A stretch of DNA of 64,000 nucleotides from Streptomyces misionensis (lineage in GTDB: Bacteria > Actinomycetota > Actinomycetes > Streptomycetales > Streptomycetaceae). Positions 25,267 through 33,145 of this stretch are shown one piece after another. A program made the translations under genes and the position numbers. The number at the start of each line of letters is the position of its first letter. Position 1 is the stretch's first letter. The notes beneath the pieces were generated by a model that was not told the DNA's origin, made no database searches, and worked only from the letters and a program-made list of their open reading frames with translations. Location: assembly GCF_900104815.1 (NCBI RefSeq), contig NZ_FNTD01000004.1:1116001-1180000 (forward strand), read 5' to 3'.

Positions 25267-26748
25267 TCAGACCCCGTACGCCGGCGCCCGCAGCGGCTCC
25301 GCGAGGGCGGCCAGCGCTCGCTCCAGACCGTGCACATGCGCGAGCGCGGGGGACGCCGGCGGCTCCGCCGGGGCGAGCGTCGCCGTCGCGTCGCCCCCGG
25401 TCAGCGCCTCCACCGCCGCCTCCACGCGGCCGCAGGCCGTCGACAGCCGGGCGTCGTGGGAGGCCTCGGGGTCGGCGGCGACCGCGACCAGGCCGCGGAT
25501 CTCCCGGGCGCAGTCGTCGAGCAGCGCGAGCACCTGGCGGGCGCGCCGCTTGCGGGCCGGCAGCGGGTTCAGCGGGTGCACCAGCGGGGCCACCGAGAGC
25601 CGTACGCGGCCGAGCAACTGCTCCAGTTCGGCCACGCGGGGCGCCGGGTCGGCCGTCGGGGAGCCGGCGAGCCGGGCGGCGGCCTCGGCCGTGCAGGCGT
25701 GGACGCAGCGCAGGGCGCGCTGGATCCAGGCGTCCGTGGTGGCGTGCGTGGTGACCGGCAGCACGAACAGCACCGCGAGCGCCGCGCCGACCGCCCCCAC
25801 CGCGGTCTCGCCGAGGCGCAGCGCCAGCAGGCCGGGGGTGAGGACGCCGAGGAGGCCGTAGAGCAGCTCGGCGAGGACGGTCACCCAGAGCATCATCCAG
25901 GTGTAGGACACGGGAGCGGAGTAGAAGATCCCGAAGACGGCGACGGCGAGCAGGACGGCCGTCGGCACCGGCGCGCCGTGCACGGGTACGGCGAGGAGGA
26001 AGCCCAGGCAGATGCCGAGCAACGTGCCGAGGACCCGGCGGAAGCCGCGCACCAGGGTCTCGCCGCGCGAGGCGGTGGCCACGAAGACCCACCAGGTGGC
26101 GCCGACGGCCCAGTACCAGCGCTGCCCGGACACCAGTTCGCCCACGATCAGGGCGAAGCCCGCGCCCGCGGTCGCCTGGACCGCCTGGCGCGTGGTCACC
26201 CGGGCGAGCCCGGTCCCGGCGGGCGGGGCGGGCGCGGCGGGGGCCGGGGGCAGCCCGCGCTCGTAGCACCACAGCCCGAAGCGGACCACGGCCGCGCCGA
26301 GCACCGAGAGCAGTACGGCGGCAAACAGCTCCGGCAGCCGGTCGGGGGTGGCGTGCAGGAACTGCGCGGCGAAGAACATCATGAACGCGAACACTCCCAG
26401 GCTGTGGCCGCGCGGCCCCCAGCGGCGGGCGTACACGCCGGCACCGACGACGGCGAGGAAGGCGAGGTCCCGCGCGAGGGGGTACGGGTGCAGCGCGGCC
26501 GCCCCGGCGAGCACCGGCAGGCCCACGCCGGGCAGCAGCGCGGTGGTGAGCGCCTGGCCGCGCACGGTGGCGTCGGCGACGGTGAACAGGGCCAGCAGCG
26601 CGGCGAGACCGCCGGTGATCGCGCCGGCGACGGACTGCCCGGCCAGCAGACAGACCACCACGGCGACCCCGATGCCGAGGACGGCCCGCGACGCCCAGCG
26701 CAAGCGCGCCCGGCCCGGGTCCGGAGCCACGAACACCTTCTTCAGCAC
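25267..26748 (-). CDS. FUSC family membrane protein behind a leader attenuator
   Basis: The 493-residue protein has a first membrane half (helices from about residues 20-150, with LGIGVAVVVCLLAGQSVAG), a short charged loop, a second half beginning ATAGAGFALIVGELVSGQRWYWAVGA with the conserved WYWAVGATWW motif, and a C-terminal helical domain of about 170 residues. It belongs to the same superfamily as the 3736-5400 protein but is not a close copy. GTG 26748 is used: a GGGAGGG site lies 5 nt before it and the start is overlapped by the stop of the leader peptide. Expression is probably set by the hairpin at 26793-26817. Export of an aromatic or drug-like compound is inferred. Confidence 0.88.
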   Translation of the reverse strand: MLKKVFVAPDPGRARLRWASRAVLGIGVAVVVCLLAGQSVAGAITGGLAALLALFTVADATVRGQALTTALLPGVGLPVLAGAAALHPYPLARDLAFLAVVGAGVYARRWGPRGHSLGVFAFMMFFAAQFLHATPDRLPELFAAVLLSVLGAAVVRFGLWCYERGLPPAPAAPAPPAGTGLARVTTRQAVQATAGAGFALIVGELVSGQRWYWAVGATWWVFVATASRGETLVRGFRRVLGTLLGICLGFLLAVPVHGAPVPTAVLLAVAVFGIFYSAPVSYTWMMLWVTVLAELLYGLLGVLTPGLLALRLGETAVGAVGAALAVLFVLPVTTHATTDAWIQRALRCVHACTAEAAARLAGSPTADPAPRVAELEQLLGRVRLSVAPLVHPLNPLPARKRRARQVLALLDDCAREIRGLVAVAADPEASHDARLSTACGRVEAAVEALTGGDATATLAPAEPPASPALAHVHGLERALAALAEPLRAPAYGV

Positions 26749-26825
26749 TGCTGCCCTCCCCGAGGAACACGAAGGAAATCCGGAACGCAAAAGGCGCCGC
26801 GGAGGGTCCGCAGCGCCATCGACAT
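26742..26825 (-). CDS. Putative 27-aa leader peptide of the FUSC gene
   Basis: An ATG at 26825 opens a 27-codon frame, beginning MSMALRTLRGAFC and ending QQC, whose TGA overlaps the GTG of the FUSC gene. A TATAGA box on the minus strand lies about 3 nt before the ATG, so it would be translated from the very 5' end. The terminator-like hairpin sits inside codons 3-12, so ribosome position on this frame could decide whether the hairpin forms. It has no homologue I can name; the call depends on architecture. Confidence 0.45.
   Translation of the reverse strand: MSMALRTLRGAFCVPDFLRVPRGGQQC
26793..26817 (-). promoter_or_regulatory. Transcription attenuator hairpin in the FUSC leader
   Basis: On the minus strand GGCGCTGCGGA and TCCGCGGCGCC form an 11-bp stem (one G-U pair) closing a CCC loop, directly followed by TTTT (26789-26792). 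This is a good intrinsic terminator located 45 nt before the FUSC start codon and inside a short leader frame, the arrangement of ribosome-mediated attenuators. Confidence 0.65.
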
Positions 26826-26872
26826 GTCTATAACAGCATCCTCGACCGCAGTGGCTCAAGCCCAGCCCGATT

Positions 26873-26980
26873 CACTGGGCCAATGGTCCATCCGATGCCG
26901 TGCGCGTCGACACCAGGGCTGGCCAACGGCCCAGGTCGGGCGGTGCGCGTCGCTCCGGGCGCACTGGGCCATTGGTACAG
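26873..26980. promoter_or_regulatory. Three evenly spaced repeats, probable Lrp operator array
   Basis: CACTGGGCCAATGGTCCA (26873-26890), CTGGCCAACGGCCCAG (26919-26934) and CACTGGGCCATTGGTACAG (26962-26980) share a GGCCAnnGG core. Their centres lie 43 and 46 bp apart, near four helical turns. The third site overlaps the TACAGT -10 box (26976-26981) of the lrp gene. Lrp/AsnC proteins bind as octamers to spaced sites, so autoregulation, and possibly control of the divergent FUSC gene, fits. Confidence 0.6.
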
Positions 26981-26989
26981 TCGTACATC

Positions 26990-27466
26990 ATGGCCGTGGA
27001 CGAACTCGACACCCGCATCCTGCGGCTGCTCCTGGAGCAGCCGCGCACCAGCGTGCGCGAGTACGCGCGCATCCTCGGCATCGCCCGCGGCACGCTCCAG
27101 GCCCGCCTGGACCGCATGGAGCGGGACGGCGTGATCACGGGCACCGGTCCCTCCCTCTCCCCCGCCGCCCTGGACCACCCGGTGCTGGCCTTCGTGCACA
27201 TCGAGGTCACCCAGGGCCACCTCGACGACGTCGGGGACGCGCTGGCGGCCGTACCGGAGATCGTGGAGGCCTTCTCCATCACGGGCGGCGGCGATCTGCT
27301 CGCCCGGGTGGTGGGCCGGGACAACGCCCATCTGGAGGACGTCATCCAGAAGCTGATCAGTCTGCCGGGCGTGGTGCGCACCCGCACCGAGGTGGCGCTG
27401 CGCGAGCGCGTCCCCTACCGGCTGGGTCCCCTGGTGGAGTCGGTGGGCCGCGCCGCCCGCGCCTGA
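26990..27466 (+). CDS. Lrp/AsnC family transcriptional regulator
   Basis: The 158-residue protein starts with the Lrp helix-turn-helix (VDELDTRILRLLLEQPRTSV, then ARILGIARGTLQARLDRMERDGVI) and continues with the RAM ligand-binding fold, including HLDDVGDALAAVPEIVEAF and SITGGGDLLARVVG. Such proteins sense amino acids or small acids. ATG 26990 lies 8 nt after TACAGT, suggesting leaderless translation, and the promoter overlaps a repeat of the upstream array. The gene is followed by a HAD hydrolase after 19 nt, perhaps in the same transcript, and is divergent from the FUSC exporter. Confidence 0.92.
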   Translation: MAVDELDTRILRLLLEQPRTSVREYARILGIARGTLQARLDRMERDGVITGTGPSLSPAALDHPVLAFVHIEVTQGHLDDVGDALAAVPEIVEAFSITGGGDLLARVVGRDNAHLEDVIQKLISLPGVVRTRTEVALRERVPYRLGPLVESVGRAARA

Positions 27467-27485
27467 CCCCGGCATGCTGGGGCGC

Positions 27486-28181
27486 ATGAGCGATCTCGGC
27501 GCCCTCGCGGTCATCTTCGATCTCGACGGCACGCTGGTGGACAGCGAGCCGAACTACTACGAGGCGAGCCGCCGGGTCCTGGCCGAGCAGGGCGTCACGG
27601 ACTACGGCTGGGCGGAGCACCAGACCTACGTCGGCATCAGCACCTGGGAGACGGCGCTGCTCTGGCGGGAACGCTACCGGCTGCGCGCCCCGGCGGAGGA
27701 CCTGCTCGCCGCGACCGACCGGCACTATCTGGAGCTGGCCCGCGCCCACACCCGCGTCTACCCGGAGATGCGCGGCTTCCTGGAACTGCTGGCGGCCGAC
27801 GGCGTGCCGACCGCGGTGGCCTCGGGCTCCACGCCCGAGGCCATGGCGGCCATCCTGGCGGGCACCGGCCTGGACGCCCTGGTGCGGGCCGTCGTCTCGT
27901 CCGCCGACGTACCGCGCGGCAAGCCCGCTCCCGATGTGTTCCTGGAGGCCGCCCGGCGGCTCGGCGCCGATCCCGGCGACTGCGTGGTCCTGGAGGACGC
28001 GGCCCCGGGCGCCGCCGCCGCGCACGCGGCCGGCATGCGCTGCATCGCGATCCCCTACGTCGCCGCCCAGGCCGACGCCCCCGGCTTCGCCACCGCGGCC
28101 CTGCTGCTGCGCGGCGGCCAGTCGGAGTTCAGGGCGCGGTCGGCGTACGCCTGGTTGCAGAAGGCGGCGCGGAGAACATAG
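27486..28181 (+). CDS. HAD-IA family hydrolase (beta-phosphoglucomutase-like)
   Basis: The 231-residue protein has all four HAD motifs: motif I VIFDLDGTLVDSE with the nucleophile Asp, motif II TAVASGSTPE, motif III around RGKPAPDVFLEAARRLG with the Lys, and motif IV CVVLEDAAPG. A C1-type helical cap lies between motifs I and II. It is a phosphatase or phosphomutase of the subfamily IA group; substrate unknown. Two in-frame ATGs exist (27474 and 27486); the second is used as it is closer to motif I and is preceded by GGGG. It lies 19 nt after the lrp stop. Confidence 0.88.
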   Translation: MSDLGALAVIFDLDGTLVDSEPNYYEASRRVLAEQGVTDYGWAEHQTYVGISTWETALLWRERYRLRAPAEDLLAATDRHYLELARAHTRVYPEMRGFLELLAADGVPTAVASGSTPEAMAAILAGTGLDALVRAVVSSADVPRGKPAPDVFLEAARRLGADPGDCVVLEDAAPGAAAAHAAGMRCIAIPYVAAQADAPGFATAALLLRGGQSEFRARSAYAWLQKAARRT

Positions 28182-28187
28182 TCGTAC

Positions 28188-28201
28188 ATACGATCTCGTA
28201 T
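28188..28201. promoter_or_regulatory. Palindrome upstream of the MFS gene
   Basis: ATACGATCTCGTAT at 28188-28201 is a perfect 6+6 palindrome around TC, overlapped on its left by TCGT-n4-ACGA (28182-28193). It lies just after the HAD stop and about 75 nt before the MFS start, a plausible repressor site. No regulator for it is evident. Confidence 0.4.
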
Positions 28202-28275
28202 CCGGACGGACACCGACGCGCCGGGCGTTCCTGTCTTGCGTGCTCAATGCCCCGTCGCTGCTTAGCGTGGCCCCC

Positions 28276-29751
28276 ATGACCATGGACAAGGCCGGGCCGG
28301 CCGCCGACAAGCGGCGCTGGCAGGCGCTCTGGGTCTGTCTGACGGCGGGCTTCATGACGCTGCTCGACAGCTCGATCGTGAACGTCGCCCTCCCCTCGAT
28401 GGAACGCGGCCTGGGCGCCGACACGGCCGATCTGTCCTGGGTCGTCTCGGGGTACGCGCTCACCTTCGGGCTCGCCCTCGTGCCCGCCGGACGGCTCGGT
28501 GACCTGCGCGGGCGGCGGACGGTGTTCCTGTTCGGGCTGGCCCTGTTCACGTTCGCCTCGGCGGCCTGCGGGCTGGCCTCCGACGCGGGCTGGCTGGTGT
28601 TCTTCCGGCTGTCGCAGGGCGTGGCCTCGGGCATCCTGGCGCCGCAGACCACCGGGCTGATCCAGCAGATGTTCCGGGGCACCGAGCGGGCCCGCGCGTT
28701 CGGGATGCTGGGCAGCGTCGTCGGGCTGTCCACGGCCATCGGTCCGCCCGCCGGCGGGCTGCTGATCCACCTCTTCGGCACCGACGACGGCTGGCGCTGG
28801 GTGTTCTACGTCAATCTGCCGATCGGGGTCGCCGCCTTCTGCGCGGCGCTGCGGCTGCTGCCGCGCACCCCGCCCGCGCCGGGCCGGCGGGAGGGCATGG
28901 ACCTGCCCGGTGTGCTGCTCCTCGGTGCGGGCGTGCTCGCGCTGATGCTGCCCCTGGTGCAGGAACAGCAGTGGACGGGCCGGCTGAAGTGGGCGCTGCT
29001 GCCGGTGGCCGCGCTGCTGCTGGCGGGTTTCTGGGCGTGGGAGCGCTGGCAGGGCTGGTGGGGGCAGGCGCCGCTGCTGGACCTGCGGCTGTTCGCCCAG
29101 CGGTCCTTCTCGCTCGGCGTGCTGCTGAACCTGGTCTACTTCGCGGGCTTCACCACGCTGTTCTTCGTCTACACCCTGTTCCTCCAGAACGGCGTCGGCT
29201 ACACCGCGCTCGCGGCCGGCTTCTCCTCCCTGCCGTTCGCCTGCGGTTCGGCGATCGGCGCCGCCGTGAGCGGCCGGCTGGTCGTGCGCCACGGGCGCAA
29301 ACTGGTGATCGCCGGTCTCGGCGTGGTCGCGCTGGGCCTGCTCACGGTGATCGCGGCGGTGCAGCTGGTGCCGGGGCGGGGCGTGGCCTGGGCGGCGGCC
29401 CTGCCCCTGCTGGTCGCGGGCCTCGGCTCGGGGGTCACCATCTCCCCCAACACCACGCTCACCCTGGCGAGCGTTCCCGTGCGGCGCGCGGGGGCGGCGG
29501 GCGGGGTCCTGGTGACGGCCCAGCGCATCGGCTCCGCCGCCGGGATCGCCGCCGTCGGCGCCGTGTACTTCGCCCACCTCGCCAACCACGGCAGCCCGGC
29601 GACCGCCCTTCAGCTGGGGCTGCTGACGGCCGTCGGCATCATCGTCGTCGCCCTGACCCTCGCGGTGGCCGACCTGCGGGAACGGCAGGCCGAGCCGCTG
29701 AGCCCGGTGCCGAGCGCGGTCCGGCCGGAGGAACCCGACCCGGCGGCGTGA
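28276..29751 (+). CDS. MFS transporter, DHA2 (14-helix) drug efflux type
   Basis: The 491-residue protein has the DHA2 signature in its first helix (TAGFMTLLDSSIVNVALPSM), motif A GRLGDLRGRRTVF, motif C-like GLSTAIGPPAGG, and about fourteen hydrophobic helices ending near residue 465. A disordered acidic/Pro tail follows. Such pumps export drugs or metabolites by proton antiport. ATG 28276 lies 7 nt after TAGCGT (28263-28268), so a leaderless mRNA is likely. A repressor may bind the palindrome at 28188-28201. The drug-pump remnant at 24801-25154 is a different, degraded member. Confidence 0.9.
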   Translation: MTMDKAGPAADKRRWQALWVCLTAGFMTLLDSSIVNVALPSMERGLGADTADLSWVVSGYALTFGLALVPAGRLGDLRGRRTVFLFGLALFTFASAACGLASDAGWLVFFRLSQGVASGILAPQTTGLIQQMFRGTERARAFGMLGSVVGLSTAIGPPAGGLLIHLFGTDDGWRWVFYVNLPIGVAAFCAALRLLPRTPPAPGRREGMDLPGVLLLGAGVLALMLPLVQEQQWTGRLKWALLPVAALLLAGFWAWERWQGWWGQAPLLDLRLFAQRSFSLGVLLNLVYFAGFTTLFFVYTLFLQNGVGYTALAAGFSSLPFACGSAIGAAVSGRLVVRHGRKLVIAGLGVVALGLLTVIAAVQLVPGRGVAWAAALPLLVAGLGSGVTISPNTTLTLASVPVRRAGAAGGVLVTAQRIGSAAGIAAVGAVYFAHLANHGSPATALQLGLLTAVGIIVVALTLAVADLRERQAEPLSPVPSAVRPEEPDPAA

Positions 29752-29784
29752 GCACGTCCGGCCCGAAAGGCGCCTCGGGGCTTC

Positions 29785-30606
29785 TCACGAGCGGCGCCGT
29801 GGCCTGCCCCGCTTGGCGGCCGGCCCGGCACCGCCCGCACGGGCCTGGCGGCCGCGGCCCGACGACTTGGCGGCGGGCTGCTGCCGGCCGCCCCGCTGCT
29901 CGGCCCGCCGGGGCTTCTTGTCGGACTGCGATGTGCCCGCCGAGGCCGCCGTACGACCGTCCGCGGGGCGCCCGTCCCCGGCGCGCGTCGATGTCGTACG
30001 CCCGCGCGTGCTGTTGACCGTGCGCCCCCGGACGATGCCGATGAAGTCCTCCACCAGGTCGGTGGTGGCCTCCTGCGGCCAGGACAGGGCGACGCTGGAC
30101 TGGGGTGCGTCCACCACCGGGCGGTAGGTGAGGTCGCGGCGGTGGTAGAGGCGGGCCAGGGACTGCGGGACGACCAGGAGGCCGACGTTCGCGGCGACCA
30201 GCTCGATGGCGTCCGGGGTCGTCGCGGGACGTTCGAACGCGGGCTCGCCGGGCGGGGCGGTCCAGTCGAAGACGTCGTCGAGGGGATGGAAGAGCACCTC
30301 GTCGGCGAGGTCGGCCAGGGTGACCTCGTCGGCGGCCGTGATCAGGTGGTCCTTGGGGACGACGACCACGCTGGTCTCGGTGTAGAGGGGGATCGCGCTG
30401 AAGAAGTCGCGGTCCACGGGCAGCCGTACGAGTCCCGCGTCGGCCCCGCCCGCGCGCAGCAGCTCCGGCGCCTCGGCGGCGGGGGCCTGGACGAGGGTGA
30501 GCGGGATGTCCGGCAGGCGTTCGTGCCAGACCTTCACCCACTTGGCGGGGGTCACTCCGGGGACGTACGCGAGCCGGAACGACGGTGATTCCTCCGAGCC
30601 TGTCAC
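29785..30606 (-). CDS. LysR-type substrate-binding domain protein without HTH
   Basis: Residues 8-195 match the C-terminal effector domain of LysR regulators (FRLAYVPGVTPAKWVKVW, LLRAGGADAGLVRLPVD, VVPKDHLIT, NVGLLVVPQSLARLYHRR), but there is no N-terminal winged helix. Residues from about 205 form a highly basic, Gly/Lys/Arg-rich tail (TSQSDKKPRRAEQRG, GRGRQARAG, AKRGRPRRR) that could bind nucleic acid. GTG 30606 lies 6 nt after a TAACCT box (minus strand, 30613-30618), which fixes the start and shows that the HTH is not simply missed. It is divergent from DUF5997, a pairing I recall as common in actinobacteria. Function unknown. Confidence 0.85.
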   Translation of the reverse strand: MTGSEESPSFRLAYVPGVTPAKWVKVWHERLPDIPLTLVQAPAAEAPELLRAGGADAGLVRLPVDRDFFSAIPLYTETSVVVVPKDHLITAADEVTLADLADEVLFHPLDDVFDWTAPPGEPAFERPATTPDAIELVAANVGLLVVPQSLARLYHRRDLTYRPVVDAPQSSVALSWPQEATTDLVEDFIGIVRGRTVNSTRGRTTSTRAGDGRPADGRTAASAGTSQSDKKPRRAEQRGGRQQPAAKSSGRGRQARAGGAGPAAKRGRPRRRS

Positions 30607-30716
30607 CAGGCCAGGTTACCGGCCGCGGCAGGGCGGGCGGCCACCGGCCGGGGGCGGGGGCCCGGTGGTCACCTGCTGTGGTCGGTCCCCGCATCCGTGG
30701 CCGATACCCTGGTGGC

Positions 30717-31109
30717 ATGAAGTCGCAGCAGAGCACCCAGACGATGAAGCCCGCGACCGCGGCGAAGAAGCTGGGTGTGTACCTCCCCGCCACCCCCGCC
30801 TCCTTCCAGGAGGGCGTGGTCTCGCGCGCCGAGCTGAACCAGCTCCAGGCCGACCCGCCGGAGTGGCTGAGCGAGCTGCGGCGCAACGGCCCCCACCCGC
30901 GTCCGGTGGTCGCCGCGAAGCTCGGTGTGTCCATCGCCGGTCTGGCGCGCGGCGGCGTGACCGAGCCGCTCACCACGGAGCAGATCGAGGCGCTCAAGCA
31001 GGAGCGGCCCGAGTGGCTGGAGAAGGAGCGGGCCACCCAGGCCGAGGTCCGCAAGGAGGCCGCGCGCCTCAAGGCCCGCAAGCAGGAGCAGGAGTCGGCC
31101 GAGGACTGA
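30717..31109 (+). CDS. DUF5997 family protein
   Basis: The 130-residue soluble protein has MKPATAAKKLGVYLPATP, FQEGVVSRAELNQLQADPPEWL, RNGPHPRPVVAAKLGVSIAGLARGG and a Lys/Glu helical C-terminus. This is the DUF5997 pattern, with a KLGVSIAGLARGG segment that looks like a helix-turn-helix. Function is unknown. ATG 30717 follows TACCCT (30705-30710) by 6 nt, so translation is probably leaderless. A CCACCGG-n14-CCGGTGG repeat (30641-30668) lies between it and the divergent LysR-like gene. A 13-bp hairpin (31148-31178) follows the gene. Confidence 0.85.
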   Translation: MKSQQSTQTMKPATAAKKLGVYLPATPASFQEGVVSRAELNQLQADPPEWLSELRRNGPHPRPVVAAKLGVSIAGLARGGVTEPLTTEQIEALKQERPEWLEKERATQAEVRKEAARLKARKQEQESAED

Positions 31110-31147
31110 CCCCTCCCGGCCCCGCCCACGGCTTTTCTGGCTTTTCC

Positions 31148-31178
31148 ACAGCGCCCTCCGCCCGCCGGAGGGCGCTGT
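31148..31178 (+). terminator. Hairpin terminator after DUF5997
   Basis: ACAGCGCCCTCCG (31148-31160) and CGGAGGGCGCTGT (31166-31178) form a 13-bp perfect stem with a CCCGC loop, 38 nt after the DUF5997 stop. No U-tract follows on the plus strand; on the minus strand the hairpin is followed by GGAAAAGCC. Confidence 0.75.
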
Positions 31179-31233
31179 CAGTGGTCGCCTCTGGAGTTCC
31201 CGTCACTTGATCACTGCGGTGCGGGAGGCACGT

Positions 31234-31563
31234 ATGGGGTGGGTGTCGGCGGGCGACTACGAGGTCGCCCTGGACGGCGGGAAGGTGGTGTGCCGCAACG
31301 CCGCCGGGCGGCTGCTGAAGTCGGTCCCGCCGAAGATCGCGGACGATCCGGCGGTCGTCGGCCTCAAGCAGCTCGTCGAGTGGCTGGAGCGGCACGAACG
31401 CCAGTGCGACCTGGTCCACTCCGCCGCCGCTGACCGCACCCATGACGTCTTCGGCCGCCTCGACCCCACCGATCCCGCCCGGTTCGCCCACGCCTGGCTG
31501 GCCGCGGCCCACTACACCGAGGAACTGGACCGGGCGCTGTGCGCGGCGGCCTGGTCCGGCTGA
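31234..31563 (+). CDS. Small protein resembling the N-terminal part of DUF4132 proteins
   Basis: The 109-residue protein starts MGWVSAGDYEVALDGGKVVC and RNAAGRLLKSVPPKIADDP, then VVGLKQLVEWLERHERQC. I recall this opening from large Streptomyces DUF4132 proteins, where it precedes several hundred more residues; here it is followed by an unrelated-looking 50-residue helical end with HSAAADRTHDVFGRLD. It is either a stand-alone version or a truncated gene with a captured tail. GGGAGG lies 5 nt before the ATG. Its stop is 30 nt from the convergent stop of the GTPase gene, so it marks the edge of the conflict cluster. Function unknown. Confidence 0.6.
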   Translation: MGWVSAGDYEVALDGGKVVCRNAAGRLLKSVPPKIADDPAVVGLKQLVEWLERHERQCDLVHSAAADRTHDVFGRLDPTDPARFAHAWLAAAHYTEELDRALCAAAWSG

Positions 31564-31593
31564 CCGGGCCCGGCGGCGCGGGCCGCGGACCGC

Positions 31594-33138
31594 TCACTCG
31601 CGCAGACACCACTCGGTGAACGCCGCGACGCTGGGGTCCACCCGTCCCGCGCCGTCCGCCACCGCCGCCGTGCAGAAGTACCGGACCTCGCCGAACTCCA
31701 GGTCCATCGTCTCCACCAGGTTCCGCAGCCCCAGCCCCTCGCACAGCCACGCACGGGCCGAGTCGCTGTCGTCCGGGCGGTCGGGCAGCAGGGCGGGCTG
31801 CCCGGCCAGCAGGTCCCGCTTGCTGATGGCGACGGCGAGCCGGGCCCTGTCGAGGCGGGTGCCCATGGTGCGCACGGTCTGCACCGAGCGGGAGAACACG
31901 TCCTCCGGGTCGACCGTCGAGGCCAGGGTGCGGTCCACCTCGGGGCCCGTCGCGTCGAGGCGGGTCCAGAACGCGTCGACGGCCATCGGGTCCAGGACGA
32001 AGACGAAGGTGCGGGCCTCGCGGATGTAGCGCAGCGCGTCGGTCTCCTCCCGGCTGACGAACCGTTCACCGGCCGTGTCGAAGACGTGCACCAGCCGCTC
32101 GGCGCGGCCGGTGCCGCGCACGAACGAGTGGGCGCGCGGCAGTGTCTTCTGGGTGGGGCGGGTGTGCCCCTGGATCTCCAGCACCTCGTTGAGCACGCGC
32201 TGGTTGGCGCTCGACTCGGGGTCGGCGAGCCGGATCGCCGGCCCGCCGTCCTCCGCCGCGCCCTCCAGGGACTTGACCATCGCCGCCATCAGCTGGGTCT
32301 TGCCCGCGGCCCGGCCGCCGATCAGCGGCAGGATCAGCTCGGGCATGTGCCCGGCGTCCGGGTTCATCGGCCTGCCGCAGTGTTCGTGCACGCAGTGACC
32401 GCTGAGCCGGGCGTCCCTGCTCATCAGCATCAGCAGGGTCGGTATCCGCTCGCCGCAGGCGCACCGGCGCCGGAGGAGACCGAAGGTGCCGGGGCGGATG
32501 TCGGCGTGCCGGCGACGGCAGGTCGGGCGGGGGCAGTCGTACGCCGGATAGGGGACGCGTTCGAAGCAGCTCGGGCACAGCATCCCGCGCGGCAGCCCGC
32601 GCAGCAGCATCCCGGTGCGGTCGACGGCGCGCAGGGTGAGCGCGATCAGCCGGGCGCCGGCCATCAGCAGGGCCACGCCGAGCGCCTGGGCGGCGAACAG
32701 CGCGCCCAGCAGCGGCGCGGCGGCACCGGCGCCGAGGCCGAGGCCCAGGTAGAGGGTCAGGCCGTACGGGATCGAGAAGGCCCGGTGCACGGTGGGGGCC
32801 GTGAACTGGCGGGCGGTCACCTGGCGGTAGGCGTCGGAGAGCGTGCGGACGTACAGCCGCCTGCCCAGGGTGTGGAGTTGGCGCAGGTCGCGGGTGGCGG
32901 GACCGAAGAAGTAGTTGCGGTGGGCCAGTTCGTCGGCGGCGCGGTACGGCGGGACGGTCACGAACTCGGGGGTGCGCCGGCGCAGCACGCCGTCGAGCAG
33001 CCGGCCGTAGCGCCACAGCAGTTCGCTGACCAGGGCGATGCCGCGCAGGAGCGCGATCGCCGGAACGAGGGTCAGGTAGAGCAGGAGCAGTGCCAGGTAG
33101 GCGAGAGGGACGAGGACGAAGATCAGGACTTCCGCCAC
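31594..33138 (-). CDS. Membrane-anchored zinc-ribbon GTPase (TRAFAC clade, DO-GTPase type)
   Basis: The 514-residue protein has an N-terminal membrane helix (residues 4-32), a hydrophobic hairpin near 125-170, a cysteine-rich zinc-ribbon region (CPSC, CPRPTC, CACGE, HEHCGRPM; about 190-255), and a GTPase domain: P-loop GGRAAGKT near 276, switch II FDTAGE near 354 and SKRD near 438 in place of NKxD. This layout matches the double-GTPase families found in predicted NTP-dependent conflict systems. It is the last gene of the long operon, 7 nt after the GAP1-type gene. GTG 33138 is preceded by GAGGTGAG. Role inferred: membrane-tethered GTP switch acting with the GAP1-type and 35587-36774 proteins. 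Confidence 0.85.
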   Translation of the reverse strand: MAEVLIFVLVPLAYLALLLLYLTLVPAIALLRGIALVSELLWRYGRLLDGVLRRRTPEFVTVPPYRAADELAHRNYFFGPATRDLRQLHTLGRRLYVRTLSDAYRQVTARQFTAPTVHRAFSIPYGLTLYLGLGLGAGAAAPLLGALFAAQALGVALLMAGARLIALTLRAVDRTGMLLRGLPRGMLCPSCFERVPYPAYDCPRPTCRRRHADIRPGTFGLLRRRCACGERIPTLLMLMSRDARLSGHCVHEHCGRPMNPDAGHMPELILPLIGGRAAGKTQLMAAMVKSLEGAAEDGGPAIRLADPESSANQRVLNEVLEIQGHTRPTQKTLPRAHSFVRGTGRAERLVHVFDTAGERFVSREETDALRYIREARTFVFVLDPMAVDAFWTRLDATGPEVDRTLASTVDPEDVFSRSVQTVRTMGTRLDRARLAVAISKRDLLAGQPALLPDRPDDSDSARAWLCEGLGLRNLVETMDLEFGEVRYFCTAAVADGAGRVDPSVAAFTEWCLRE

Positions 33139-33145
33139 CTCGGGC

